Shown here one piece after another: positions 16,428 to 25,028 of a stretch of DNA of 64,000 bases. Every line of letters begins with the position of its first letter. The first letter of the stretch is position 1. The DNA is from JBBATK01 sp040398805 (lineage in GTDB: Bacteria > Bacteroidota > Ignavibacteria > Kapaibacteriales > NICIL-2): contig JBBATK010000001.1 of NCBI GenBank assembly GCA_040398805.1, forward strand, positions 62,001 to 126,000. The letters are read 5' to 3'. Position numbers and translations under genes: made by a program. The notes below the pieces were generated by a model. It was not told the origin of the DNA, did no database searches, and saw only the letters and a list, made by a program, of their open reading frames with translations.

Positions 16428-17798
16428 TCAGAAACCGAGCGTACGCAAATAGGTGCAAACGGAGGTCGTGAAGATGGGAGTGACGTTCCCGTACGCCTCA
16501 TCGTCGGGGACGAACCGAAGGATGCCCAGAGTCGCGGGATTCATTTCCTCGATGTCCGACGTCGTGATGGTGGATTCTTCTTCAGGACGGAACTCGTTAT
16601 CGATATCGTGAAGTACGATCGTGCAACCGACCTCTTTGGCTTTGCTCAGGCCGATCTCCCGTGCACGGATGCCGATAGCGGAAAACGGGATGCGGAGTCG
16701 GATGACATACCCGTTATCCCGCAGAGCGGATTTCGCCGATATCATCGGCAAGCCCGCAACGCCCACCGAATCGGCATTCACCGAGTCCGTCGTGCTTATC
16801 AGCACTTCCGGACCCCTTCCCTTGAAATCCCCAAGGCGTATGCTCAATCTGTACAAACCGTCTTCAGCACTCTTTCGAACGAACGAACGGCGTCCGCGCT
16901 TTCCCAGGACACGGTCGTTGTCGTCTCCGGGATCTGACGTGTCGAACCATACATCCAACGCATCACTTGTACATGTATCGCACGTGGGAGGAACGATGAT
17001 GTCGTCGTGCACGGCGATCGTGAGATAGATACCGGAACTGTCGTACACCGATTTGATGTTCATCGATGCATCGTCCGGTCCGGTCCACATGAACGCACCA
17101 CGTTGCACGTACGCTACGGTCGAAACCTCGCTGTGCGACGGTGTGCTTCGATACACCATCCGGCCGCGCGTGTAACAGGGGAGCATCTTGTACCTACTGG
17201 CAAAGGCAACATCGCCGGAGGAGGGATGCAGATACGTTGACTCATGATCCAGCGTCATGAAGTTCCGATATGCTTCCTTGGCGAAACGTTCAAGTCGTGA
17301 ACTCGAGAACTCGTCCATAAGGACCAGGTTACCCTCCGTGAAGCGATAGCCCCGCACCGTCCATTCGAACTCTCGTCGTTTCCGCGTCACGTAGCACGCA
17401 TTGTTCTTGATCACCATGCCCACTTCCAGCGGAGTATCGACGAAGGTGTAGTCGAAGGTTCCCACGCATTGAAGGAAACCGTCGATGTCGACGAAGAGAT
17501 AGACGGATACTTCGCGATCGCGGTTATCGGCCCGACGGATGGTGAAAGCGACGTCGAAGTTACCGTCGCCACTGTAATCACCGACATCCCAGCCCCACAC
17601 GCGGAACGGAACATTCTGCGGCAAGCGGGCGCGAACATCGCTGACAAGCGCGCTGTCGTAATACAACAGGAGCTTCGGAGCGAATTCCTCGAAGGGCATC
17701 CCGCTTTGTGCGCGCAGAGCGCCCGATGCCGGTCCGCTGAGCAAACCCGGAAAGACCATCAGGCAGAAGACCGCCATCATCAATCGAAGGGAACGCAT
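16428..17798 (-). CDS. Exported protein with CBM9/DOMON-like domain
   Basis: A 456-residue protein with a signal peptide (1-31, MAVFCLMVFPGLLSGPASGA then LRAQ). The N-terminal half contains an FG-GAP-like line, WGWDVGDYSGDGNFDVAF. The second half (about 235-440) resembles the CBM9-like or DOMON-like sandwich that binds sugars or heme: YDSSGIYLTIAVHDD, the acidic DALDVWFDTSDPG loop and VIRLRIPFSAIGI. A CDTC pair lies just before the acidic loop. No sorting domain is evident. Its stop is 24 bases before the LOG gene; its start is one base after the GNAT stop, so the three may be co-transcribed. Confidence 0.65.
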   Translation of the reverse strand: MRSLRLMMAVFCLMVFPGLLSGPASGALRAQSGMPFEEFAPKLLLYYDSALVSDVRARLPQNVPFRVWGWDVGDYSGDGNFDVAFTIRRADNRDREVSVYLFVDIDGFLQCVGTFDYTFVDTPLEVGMVIKNNACYVTRKRREFEWTVRGYRFTEGNLVLMDEFSSSRLERFAKEAYRNFMTLDHESTYLHPSSGDVAFASRYKMLPCYTRGRMVYRSTPSHSEVSTVAYVQRGAFMWTGPDDASMNIKSVYDSSGIYLTIAVHDDIIVPPTCDTCTSDALDVWFDTSDPGDDNDRVLGKRGRRSFVRKSAEDGLYRLSIRLGDFKGRGPEVLISTTDSVNADSVGVAGLPMISAKSALRDNGYVIRLRIPFSAIGIRAREIGLSKAKEVGCTIVLHDIDNEFRPEEESTITTSDIEEMNPATLGILRFVPDDEAYGNVTPIFTTSVCTYLRTLGF

Positions 17799-17799
17799 G

Positions 17800-18288
17800 T
17801 CACTCCATCGTCAGTCGTGGTTCAATGCTCTCAAACTGTTCTGCGGATAGGCGGTACGTACTCCACTCATCCATCCGCTCGGCACCGACCTTCTCATAGA
17901 AACGCACGGCAGGTTCGTTCCAGTTCAGCACCTGCCACTCGATGCGTCCGCAGGAACGCTCTCTCGCCTGATCCAGGACGAAGCGCATGGTTCGCATGCC
18001 GAACCCCTTGCGACGGTATTCTTCCTGCATGAAGATGTCCTCGATATACAAGGTGGGTTGAGCACGGAACGACGAATAGGTCTCAAGAAGTATCAGGTAT
18101 CCGATGGCGCGGCCTTCCGACTTCAGTAGAAAGGCGTCGATGCGCGGCCGCTCACCAAGGATATCACGGCGCAGACGCTCCCGTGCGTCGGCACCTGGAG
18201 GGTCGAGTTTTTCATAGGCAGCCAACGCATCAAGGAGTCGGAACAGGTCCTCGAGGTCCAACGGTGTGACACGATCGATGGTGAACAT
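17800..18288 (-). CDS. GNAT-family N-acetyltransferase
   Basis: Acetyl-CoA-dependent transferase of 162 residues, closest by eye to the diamine/spermidine acetyltransferase-like branch. The strand LYIEDIFMQEEYRRKGFG followed by MRTMRFVLDQA is the acetyl-CoA-binding motif A, and WNEPAVRFYEKVGAER is motif B. The stop is separated by one base from the start of the next gene. The polyamine link is suggested only by the branch and by speA elsewhere in the window. Confidence 0.85.
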   Translation of the reverse strand: MFTIDRVTPLDLEDLFRLLDALAAYEKLDPPGADARERLRRDILGERPRIDAFLLKSEGRAIGYLILLETYSSFRAQPTLYIEDIFMQEEYRRKGFGMRTMRFVLDQARERSCGRIEWQVLNWNEPAVRFYEKVGAERMDEWSTYRLSAEQFESIEPRLTME

Positions 18289-18380
18289 GGTAGCGCGTGA
18301 GTGATGTGGCCGGGAGGGTGTGGGTGACGTATGGTACGAGCGTGGATGATGAGCGGGGCGGACGGACCTCGCGCATCCGC

Positions 18381-18713
18381 TTACGAAGGAACGACACCGT
18401 CCGGTATTTCTATCTCCATGAGAAGCATCGCCGAGGCGATGGCCTTGCCTTGAGCATCGAGTTTCAAGGAGACGGTGCCTCCGCCACCAAGGGTGTTGTG
18501 CAACACGAAGTTCAAAGCCCAGAGATTGGGAATCTCGTATCGCTCCACGGCGCCCATGCAGACGCCGGTGAAATGATCACGGACGCGATCGACGGTCAGG
18601 GCCTGGCAGAGCAGGGGGTACCATTCCTCCTTGAAAGCGATGACACCGCAATTGACGGCATCGCCTTTGTCTCCACTCCGAGCGTGAGCGATTTTCGATA
18701 AGGGTATCTTCAT
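18381..18713 (-). CDS. AtuA C-terminal-domain-like protein
   Basis: A 110-residue protein matching the C-terminal domain of AtuA (acyclic terpene utilisation) proteins: PLSKIAHARSGDKGDAVNCG at the start, then VERYEIPNLWALNFVLHNTL and GGGGTVSLKLDAQGKA. In pseudomonads this piece is fused to a large N-terminal domain; here it stands alone. The ATG at 18713 is chosen because homology begins there. Its biochemical role is unknown. It is divergent from panD. Confidence 0.75.
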   Translation of the reverse strand: MKIPLSKIAHARSGDKGDAVNCGVIAFKEEWYPLLCQALTVDRVRDHFTGVCMGAVERYEIPNLWALNFVLHNTLGGGGTVSLKLDAQGKAIASAMLLMEIEIPDGVVPS

Positions 18714-18741
18714 AGGTCTGTGTTTTGTTCTGTCGTGTGGA

Positions 18742-18749
18742 CGAAAATA
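18742..18749 (-). promoter_or_regulatory. Possible -7 element of the AtuA-like gene (TATTTTCG)
   Basis: TATTTTCG on the minus strand, 28 bases before the start. One base off TAnnTTTG; the same variant precedes the metallo-hydrolase gene at 41575. Confidence 0.3.
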
Positions 18750-18810
18750 CCAAGAATGTACGGCGTGAAAAACTCCCGTCGAGCGCACGGAAACTGTCCT
18801 GTAATCGTCT

Positions 18811-18818
18811 TATCTTGC
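18811..18818 (+). promoter_or_regulatory. Possible -7 element of panD (TATCTTGC)
   Basis: TATCTTGC 29 bases before the panD ATG in the divergent intergenic region. Same octamer as before the FKBP gene. Confidence 0.3.
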
Positions 18819-18847
18819 AAAGCGATTTTTCACCTGCACTCCGAGCC

Positions 18848-19240
18848 ATGCTGAGAACCTTCTTCAAGTCCAAAATCCATCGCGCCGTCATCACCCAAGC
18901 CGAGTTGCATTACGAGGGAAGCTGCACGATCGACCTGGACCTCATGGATGCGGCGGGACTCCTTCCGTACGAACAGATCGCGGTTGTCAACATCAACAAC
19001 GGCGAGCGGTTCGAGACATACGTGATTCCCGGCGCAAGGGGCAGCAAGACGATCTGTCTGAATGGCGCTGCGGCTCGTAAAGGTCAACCGGGCGATCGGG
19101 TGATCATCATCAGTTATGCGCAATTGAGCGAGGAAGAAATCGCCGGATTCCGACCGACCATCATCCTTGTCGACGAGACGAATTCGATCACGGCGACATC
19201 CCACACCGTCGAGCCGCACCGCATGGTCGCCGCATCCTAA
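18848..19240 (+). CDS. panD: Aspartate 1-decarboxylase
   Basis: Pyruvoyl enzyme that makes beta-alanine for pantothenate and coenzyme A. The self-cleavage site is intact in YEGSCTIDLDLMDAAGL (Gly24-Ser25), and the start MLRTFFKSKIHRA fits the family exactly, so the upstream in-frame codons are not coding. Also seen are NGERFETYVIPG, GAAARKGQPGDRVIII and a slightly longer C-terminus (130 residues). Likely followed by co-transcription with the nucleotidyltransferase 12 bases downstream. Confidence 0.95.
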   Translation: MLRTFFKSKIHRAVITQAELHYEGSCTIDLDLMDAAGLLPYEQIAVVNINNGERFETYVIPGARGSKTICLNGAAARKGQPGDRVIIISYAQLSEEEIAGFRPTIILVDETNSITATSHTVEPHRMVAAS

Positions 19241-19252
19241 GCAATCCCGCCC

Positions 19253-20005
19253 ATGAAATCACTCTGCATCGTCGTACTCGCCGCCGGCAAAGGCAAACGC
19301 ATGGGTAATCCCGACCTGCCGAAAGTCATGGCCTTGCTCGATGGCAAGCCGCTGATCGCGTATGTGCTCGAGCAGGCGTACGCACTCCACCCGTCGCGCG
19401 TCGTCGTCATCATCGGTCATCATGGCGAGATGGTCCGTGAGTACGTGTCCGAGTGGTTTCCGCAAACCGCCTACGCATGGCAGCGGGAGCAACTGGGCAC
19501 CGGCCACGCAGTCATGCAGGCACAGGAGGCATTGGGAGACAGTCCCTGCGATGTTCTGATCCTCAGTGGCGACGTTCCGCTCGTCACCGAGTCGTCGCTC
19601 CGCGATTTCGTCCGCCAACATCAGTCATCCGGTTCCTCGGTATCCGTTCTCTCGTGTACCATGCCCGATCCAACGGGGTACGGACGTATCGTCCGCTCTC
19701 CAGACGGGACCTTCACTGCCATAGTCGAGCAGCGAGACGCCACGCCGGAGCAGCAAGCGGTTGCAGAGGTGAACAGCGGCATGTATGTGGTGGACCGCGA
19801 AGCTCTGTTCGCGGCTCTTGCGGAAGTGGGAAATACGAATGCGCAGAACGAATACTATCTCACGGATGTCGTCGGCATCCTTCGGAACAACGGACATCGC
19901 GTCTCGGCGTTTCCGGCGCCGGACCACAAGGAGCTGCAGGGAATCAATACCGTTGCCGAGCTCGAACAAGCGCTCGGAGCCCTTCGCGAGCGTGCCGGCA
20001 GATGA
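19253..20005 (+). CDS. GlmU-type nucleotidyltransferase, single domain
   Basis: A 250-residue NTP transferase equivalent to the N-terminal half of GlmU, which makes UDP-GlcNAc from GlcNAc-1-phosphate and UTP. The nucleotide loop is LAAGKGKRMGNPDLPKVM, followed by EQLGTGHAV, LILSGDVPLV and the NSGMYV and NAQNEYYLTDV motifs. The protein ends at the point where the acetyltransferase beta-helix would begin in full-length GlmU. It starts 12 bases after panD. The acetylation step may be served by another protein, possibly the one at 1707. Confidence 0.88.
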   Translation: MKSLCIVVLAAGKGKRMGNPDLPKVMALLDGKPLIAYVLEQAYALHPSRVVVIIGHHGEMVREYVSEWFPQTAYAWQREQLGTGHAVMQAQEALGDSPCDVLILSGDVPLVTESSLRDFVRQHQSSGSSVSVLSCTMPDPTGYGRIVRSPDGTFTAIVEQRDATPEQQAVAEVNSGMYVVDREALFAALAEVGNTNAQNEYYLTDVVGILRNNGHRVSAFPAPDHKELQGINTVAELEQALGALRERAGR

Positions 20006-20033
20006 ATGTCATACTCCTCCAGGAAGAACCACC

Positions 20034-20441
20034 ATGGAAACAGTCGATCATCTAGGAATTGCGGTGAAGGATTTGTCTGCCGCCATGGAACTCTATGGCA
20101 GATTATTCCATGTCAAACCCGAGGATATGCATCGTGAGGACGTGGCCGCTCAATTCGTCTCCATCGCCTCCTTCCTGGTGGGAACAGTGCGCATCGAACT
20201 CACGGCACCGACCGATGAACGCAGCCCTATAGCCAGGTACATCGAAAAACGTGGCGAAGGGATTCATCACGTCGCGTTCCGTACCCAGGACGTCGAAGCA
20301 CAACTCCGAGAACTGGAACAACAGGGAGTGGAGTTGATCAATACGACGGCCGTACCCGGAGCGCACAATATGATGATCGCGTTCTTGCACCCGAAGTCCA
20401 CGGGCGGTGTCCTCATGGAAGTATGCCAACCACGGTCATAG
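20034..20441 (+). CDS. mce: Methylmalonyl-CoA epimerase
   Basis: Vicinal-oxygen-chelate enzyme that interconverts (R)- and (S)-methylmalonyl-CoA in propionate metabolism. The metal ligands are visible as the His in VDHLGIAV, the His in GIHHVAF and the Glu in VLMEVCQ; the conserved GEGIHHVAF and HPKSTGGVLMEV stretches are diagnostic. The ATG at 20034 has an AGGAAG ribosome site; 135 residues is normal. It lies 28 bases after the nucleotidyltransferase. The mutase is not in the window. Confidence 0.92.
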   Translation: METVDHLGIAVKDLSAAMELYGRLFHVKPEDMHREDVAAQFVSIASFLVGTVRIELTAPTDERSPIARYIEKRGEGIHHVAFRTQDVEAQLRELEQQGVELINTTAVPGAHNMMIAFLHPKSTGGVLMEVCQPRS

Positions 20442-20489
20442 CCGGACGGTACCCGGTTCATTCGTTCAACCCTTCATACTCGCACACGT

Positions 20490-21101
20490 ATGCCTACTCT
20501 CACTCTTGTCCGCCATGGCGAATCCGTATGGAATCTTGAGAACCGTTTCACCGGCTGGGTGGACGTGGACCTGTCACTGCGTGGCGAGGAAGAAGCGCGG
20601 AACGCCGGTACCACCCTTCGTCAGGTTCCCGTGGATGTCCTCTTCACGTCGGTCTTGCAGCGGGCCATCCGCACGGCGGACCTGATGTGCACGGCCGCAG
20701 GGGTCGTGCCCGCGAACACCATCCGCGATGTCGCCCTGAACGAACGTCATTACGGCGACCTGCAAGGGCTGAACAAGGACGATATCGGACGTCAGTACGG
20801 TCCCGACCAACTGAAGATCTGGCGTCGCAGTTACGATGTGCCTCCGCCCAACGGCGAATCGTTGAAAATGACGCAAGAACGGGTTCTTCCATACTACCAC
20901 GAGCATATCGAACCCCTTCTGCGCGCCGGAAAGAACGTGCTCGTCGTTGCTCACGGAAATTCCCTGCGGGCTCTCGTCATGCATATCGAACACATGACCC
21001 CCGAGCAGATTTTGGAAACGAACATCCCTACCGCCACACCGTTCTGGTATGAGCTCGACGGGGACCTTCAGGTGATGAGTAAGCACAATACTCCGTGGTA
21101 G
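20490..21101 (+). CDS. gpmA: 2,3-bisphosphoglycerate-dependent phosphoglycerate mutase
   Basis: Glycolytic mutase of the histidine phosphatase superfamily. The catalytic LVRHGESVWN is at the N-terminus, followed by NRFTGWVDVDLS, NERHYGDLQGLNK and VVAHGNSLRAL, all typical of cofactor-dependent mutases. At 203 residues it is the short form found in several phyla, lacking the roughly 40-residue insert of the E. coli enzyme. Same strand as the epimerase, 48 bases downstream. Confidence 0.92.
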   Translation: MPTLTLVRHGESVWNLENRFTGWVDVDLSLRGEEEARNAGTTLRQVPVDVLFTSVLQRAIRTADLMCTAAGVVPANTIRDVALNERHYGDLQGLNKDDIGRQYGPDQLKIWRRSYDVPPPNGESLKMTQERVLPYYHEHIEPLLRAGKNVLVVAHGNSLRALVMHIEHMTPEQILETNIPTATPFWYELDGDLQVMSKHNTPW

Positions 21102-21179
21102 AGGAGGGCTTCGCTACGCTGAAGGATCGTTTCATCGCGTCATCCGTTTCCCGCCAGTCACACAAAGGATATTCATCGA

Positions 21180-22721
21180 ATGCCGATCACCCGACAAGCG
21201 CTCATCCACTGCACACGCACACGCATTGCAACCATCGATCCGTGGAACGACGGCGTCTGCATCGTCACCGAACATGGCAAGCACACGTACCCGGGCGCGT
21301 TCGTCCTTCCCGGACTCGTCGATGCGCATGCGCACATCGTCGGTCACGGCATGCGACTGTCGGTCACGTCCTTATACGAGTGTTCCAGCCTGCGCGCGGT
21401 CCTGGAGACGCTGACGGCAGCACCGCATCGTCGGGGCGAGTGGATATTCGGCATGGGCTGGAACGAGGAACTCTGGACTTGTGGATCCTTGCCCTCCGCT
21501 CATCAGATCGATGCACTCTATCCGCAGACGCCCGTGTATCTGCGTCGTGCCGACGGACACGCAGCGTGGGTGAACAGCGCTGCATTGCAACGTGCCGGTA
21601 TCACGGACACGACCGCTGATCCCGACGGCGGAAGCATTGCGCGCCTTCCCGGTGGAAAGGCGAGCGGAATCCTCATCGATAATGCCATGCTTCTTGTCGA
21701 AACGCTCTTGCCACCGCCTACCGACGAGGACATCATGAGGGCCATCCTTCTGTCGCAAGCGGCGTGCAGTTCCAAGGGATTGACCGAGATCCACGATATG
21801 GATGTGGCCCCGCGATTCATACCCTTGTTCCGGGAGATGGCGGAGAGAGGTGAGCTGCGCACGCGTGTGCAGACCTGGGTGTCGGGCCAGAACGACGAGT
21901 GGATGGATGCAGGTGTCCTACCGGCTCTCGGAGAGTTTCAAACGACCTTGGGTGTGAAGTTCTTCGCCGACGGTGCCCTTGGTTCCCGTGGCGCCGCGTT
22001 ACTCGAACCGTACGAGGACGCACCCGATACCACAGGGTTGTTCCTTCTGTCCCGAGACGATTTCTACCGCAAGGCCCGTCGCGCATGCGAGCAAGGTTTT
22101 CATGTCGCTACCCACGCTATCGGCGATGCGGCTAACCGGATGGTCATTGATGTGTACGAGCAGCTTCGCAAAGAGGGAAGCGCCGGCGAGTCGACTGTCC
22201 TCCGCATAGAGCATACGCAGATCATCCATCCCGCCGACGTACCGCGCATGGCGGCGAACAACCTGTGGGCATCCGTCCAGTCCATCCACTGCACATCGGA
22301 TGCGCGCATGGCGGAAAAGCGTTTGGGGGATCGATGCACGAGAGGCTATCCTTGGCGGTCGTTGCTGGATGCCGGCGTTCGTATGTGTGGGGGCTCGGAT
22401 TTTCCCATCGAATCCCATGATCCGCTGCTTGGCATCGATGCCTTTTGCCGGCGAGTTCCCGCCGGGCGCACCGATGCATGGTATGGGAACGAACGCATCT
22501 CTCGGGAAGAGTCGCTCCTCGCGTATACGTCCTGGGCGCATGAGTCGGCCGATGTCGCCTACCGTCGCGGAGACATGCGGGAGGGATTCGATGCGGACTT
22601 GACGATCGTGGACCGCGACGTGAGTTCCTGTCCCGCGGAGGAACTTGCGGACATCAAGGTCCTGGCCACCTATTGCGGCGGCCGACGTATGTATCATGCC
22701 GATGAGGCGGCTCATGAATAA
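21180..22721 (+). CDS. YtcJ-like metal-dependent amidohydrolase
   Basis: A 513-residue amidohydrolase of the amidohydrolase-3 (YtcJ) group, hydrolysing C-N bonds of an unknown substrate. The metal-binding HxH is in LPGLVDAHAHIVGHG; further conserved pieces are VYLRRADGHAAWVN, ADGALGSRGA, THAIGDAAN and CGGSDFPIESHDPL. No signal peptide is seen, so it is probably cytoplasmic. An AAAGGA ribosome site precedes the ATG. The last eight bases overlap the next gene. Confidence 0.87.
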   Translation: MPITRQALIHCTRTRIATIDPWNDGVCIVTEHGKHTYPGAFVLPGLVDAHAHIVGHGMRLSVTSLYECSSLRAVLETLTAAPHRRGEWIFGMGWNEELWTCGSLPSAHQIDALYPQTPVYLRRADGHAAWVNSAALQRAGITDTTADPDGGSIARLPGGKASGILIDNAMLLVETLLPPPTDEDIMRAILLSQAACSSKGLTEIHDMDVAPRFIPLFREMAERGELRTRVQTWVSGQNDEWMDAGVLPALGEFQTTLGVKFFADGALGSRGAALLEPYEDAPDTTGLFLLSRDDFYRKARRACEQGFHVATHAIGDAANRMVIDVYEQLRKEGSAGESTVLRIEHTQIIHPADVPRMAANNLWASVQSIHCTSDARMAEKRLGDRCTRGYPWRSLLDAGVRMCGGSDFPIESHDPLLGIDAFCRRVPAGRTDAWYGNERISREESLLAYTSWAHESADVAYRRGDMREGFDADLTIVDRDVSSCPAEELADIKVLATYCGGRRMYHADEAAHE

Positions 22722-23913
22722 CGCGTTCCAACAGCACTTCGCCGAGCGTCGATATTCGGACGGGAAGAACAACGAGGTTCGTGCCCGCTTGGAAGACCGC
22801 CTGCGCTGCACGGTGGACTTCCGCATAATGGAAGCGCCGTTGTTTTGTACAATCGCTCTTCGTGACGCCGTGGCGGATGCCGCGCGCGAGCTCGTTCTCC
22901 AGTGTGCGGACCCCGCGTTCGTCCGACGTATGGAAACCGCTCTGCCGTCCCATGCGGCTGTCCCGCGCCGCACTCCGCGCCCTCTCTTCAGCGTCGTCGA
23001 TTTCGCTCTCTGCAGTGTCCACGGCTCCATCGTTCCACGGCTTATCGAACTCCAAGGCTTTCCTTCGCTCTTCGGGTATCAATGGATGCTCGCTCGCGCG
23101 CTCCGGGAGGTCTATGCGTTGAACGACGGTTGGTCGCCATTGTTCTCGGATTTGACGGATGACGAGTATTGCACGCTCTTGCAATCGAGCATCCGCGGCG
23201 CGCATCATCCGGATAACGTGGCCCTTACGGAGATCCGTCCGCACGAGCAGAAGACACGAGTGGATTTTCTTGCTACCGAACAGATCACGGGAGTCGCCGC
23301 TACCGATATCACCTCCTGTATCAACGTGGGTGGGACCTTGTTCCATGAACGCGCCGGTGCCTTGCATCCCATTCGTCGCATCTACAACCGGGCGATCGTC
23401 GACGAGGTGGAAGAGCTCGGCGCTGCCTTGCCGTTCCGATGGAACGACGATCTTGATGTGGAATGGGCAGGACATCCGGACTGGTATTTTCTCATGAGCA
23501 AGGCGTCGCTGCCGTTCCTGCATCACGACTGCGTGCCGCACACGACGCTGGTGTCGGATCTCGAGACGGTTCCCGAGGATCTCTCCCGCTTCGTCCTCAA
23601 ACCCTTGTTCGCCTTCGCCGGCAAGGGCGTCAATCTTCAACCTTCCGCGTTGGATATCGCGAGTATCCCGTCGGAGCAGCGCTCTTCATGGGTGTTGATG
23701 GAAAAAGTAGACTATGCACGCTGCCTCTACACGCCACTGGGGATGAACGCCGTGGAGCTTCGTTGCATGCTCATCTGGCCGGAAACATCAGCAACCCCCA
23801 TACCCACGATGAGCCTGGTCCGCACGGGCCGCAGCGGCATGATGGGTGCCCGGTTCAATACGACCGATTGGACGGGCGCGACGGTAGCGTTGTTCGGCGA
23901 CGAAGGTCAGTGA
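22714..23913 (+). CDS. Uncharacterised ATP-grasp-like protein
   Basis: A 399-residue protein I do not recognise as a named enzyme. The C-terminal third resembles an ATP-grasp fold: RFVLKPLFAFAGKGVNL has the ATP-binding lysine and glycine-rich loop, then SWVLMEKVDYA and AVELRCMLIW could supply the adenine strand and metal-binding acid. The N-terminal part (SVVDFALCSVHGSIVPRLIE, LQGFPSLFGYQ) looks like a substrate domain. The ATG at 22714 overlaps the amidohydrolase stop by eight bases; an ATG at 22702 is an alternative. Coupling suggests the two act on related compounds. It overlaps the convergent gene by seven bases. Confidence 0.55.
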   Translation: MNNAFQQHFAERRYSDGKNNEVRARLEDRLRCTVDFRIMEAPLFCTIALRDAVADAARELVLQCADPAFVRRMETALPSHAAVPRRTPRPLFSVVDFALCSVHGSIVPRLIELQGFPSLFGYQWMLARALREVYALNDGWSPLFSDLTDDEYCTLLQSSIRGAHHPDNVALTEIRPHEQKTRVDFLATEQITGVAATDITSCINVGGTLFHERAGALHPIRRIYNRAIVDEVEELGAALPFRWNDDLDVEWAGHPDWYFLMSKASLPFLHHDCVPHTTLVSDLETVPEDLSRFVLKPLFAFAGKGVNLQPSALDIASIPSEQRSSWVLMEKVDYARCLYTPLGMNAVELRCMLIWPETSATPIPTMSLVRTGRSGMMGARFNTTDWTGATVALFGDEGQ

Positions 23914-24920
23914 GGTCGTACCGTGAGGCCGAGCGAGACGAAACGGGCAGCGTCGGCCGTGATGCGGATTCCGTGATCATAGACGGAGCGCCATTGCACC
24001 GAGATGACGAGGTCGCCCTTGGTACCTTTCACTGTCCCGAATGCCTCGATCATGGTATCGAATCCCACCGCGGCTGATCGATTCCCTGACGCAGCGAATA
24101 CCGCTCCCGTCGATGATGCGCGGAGTCCGCCGCTGAGAACACGCGACACCCTGTATTCCACCGTAGCGCCCGCCTGCACAGAGCCACGCATGTCGGACCA
24201 CGACGGACCGAAAGCGACAAACGGATAGCGATAATCCTTCGCATACCACGTGCCCTCGAGTCTAGTATCGAGCATGATACGTAGTGGAGATTCGGGGTGA
24301 GTGAAGACCGACGGTTGCACGACGCCCGACAGTGAAACACCACCAAGGATGATGGTGCGTTTCTGCGGATTCCCGAGTGCGATACTGTCGCCCTCCTCTG
24401 CGTCCGAGTTGTCGATGTCGTGTTTGCATCTGTGGAAGACCGATGCAGAGACCTCAACCGGAATGCTTGGCAGAATGTCCTTCAATGATAGTTCCTCATC
24501 CCACACGGCGGCCCGCGGATTGAAAGAGATATCGTTCCGTCGATTCGCGTGAAGTTGCTGCGAGCAGCGGAGTTCGATGCTCGTTCGGTTCTCACCTGCG
24601 TAGAGTGTCACGGCCTCGCTCATCGTGAGTAACCAGCCGTGATCGCGAGCGGGGTAGTGGGAAAGATCCGCTTCGTCTGTGACGCCCGACGGAGGAGTCA
24701 CCGCGCCCAAGGCTCCTTGAGCCCTGAGCAACCACGACGACGAGGCGAAGAAGCCGGTCTGGAGAGCGCTATCCCTTTGCGCGGGAGCGAACGAGGTCAT
24801 GAGTCGATGTTGTGCAAGCAGTCGCGGCTGAAGCAAGCGTGGCTGGAGCAGAGCGCCGAGGATGACAAGGCAGGCAAGGAGAATCCGTCGGACCGGGAAA
24901 GCGAGAACGGGATGATCCAT
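23907..24920 (-). CDS. Exported protein, probable outer-membrane beta-barrel
   Basis: A 337-residue protein with an N-terminal export signal (1-36, RRILLACLVILGALLQP ... LLAQ) that contains a tandem duplication QPRLLQPRLL. The rest alternates amphipathic strands (TMSEAVTLYAGENRTSIELR, VSASVFHRCKH, VQAGATVEYRVSRVLSGGL) and ends in a strand, VSLGLTVRPH, as in small outer-membrane barrels. I see no named domain. Followed by the ATP-grasp-like gene in convergent orientation with a seven-base overlap and no terminator. Confidence 0.55.
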   Translation of the reverse strand: MDHPVLAFPVRRILLACLVILGALLQPRLLQPRLLAQHRLMTSFAPAQRDSALQTGFFASSSWLLRAQGALGAVTPPSGVTDEADLSHYPARDHGWLLTMSEAVTLYAGENRTSIELRCSQQLHANRRNDISFNPRAAVWDEELSLKDILPSIPVEVSASVFHRCKHDIDNSDAEEGDSIALGNPQKRTIILGGVSLSGVVQPSVFTHPESPLRIMLDTRLEGTWYAKDYRYPFVAFGPSWSDMRGSVQAGATVEYRVSRVLSGGLRASSTGAVFAASGNRSAAVGFDTMIEAFGTVKGTKGDLVISVQWRSVYDHGIRITADAARFVSLGLTVRPH

Positions 24921-25028
24921 GATGACGTCGGTGATTGGTGATAAACGAAGAATCCCGCAGACGAGGTTGCCGAGTGCGGGATTCCGATGGACTTTCTCTT
25001 TCTCTCTCTCGTACCGAATCCGCCGGAA

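Noticed and set aside
24830..24860. Tandem QPRLLQPRLL duplication in the signal peptide of the barrel-like protein
   Set aside because: A 15-base duplication within a tolerant region; likely slippage with no functional meaning.
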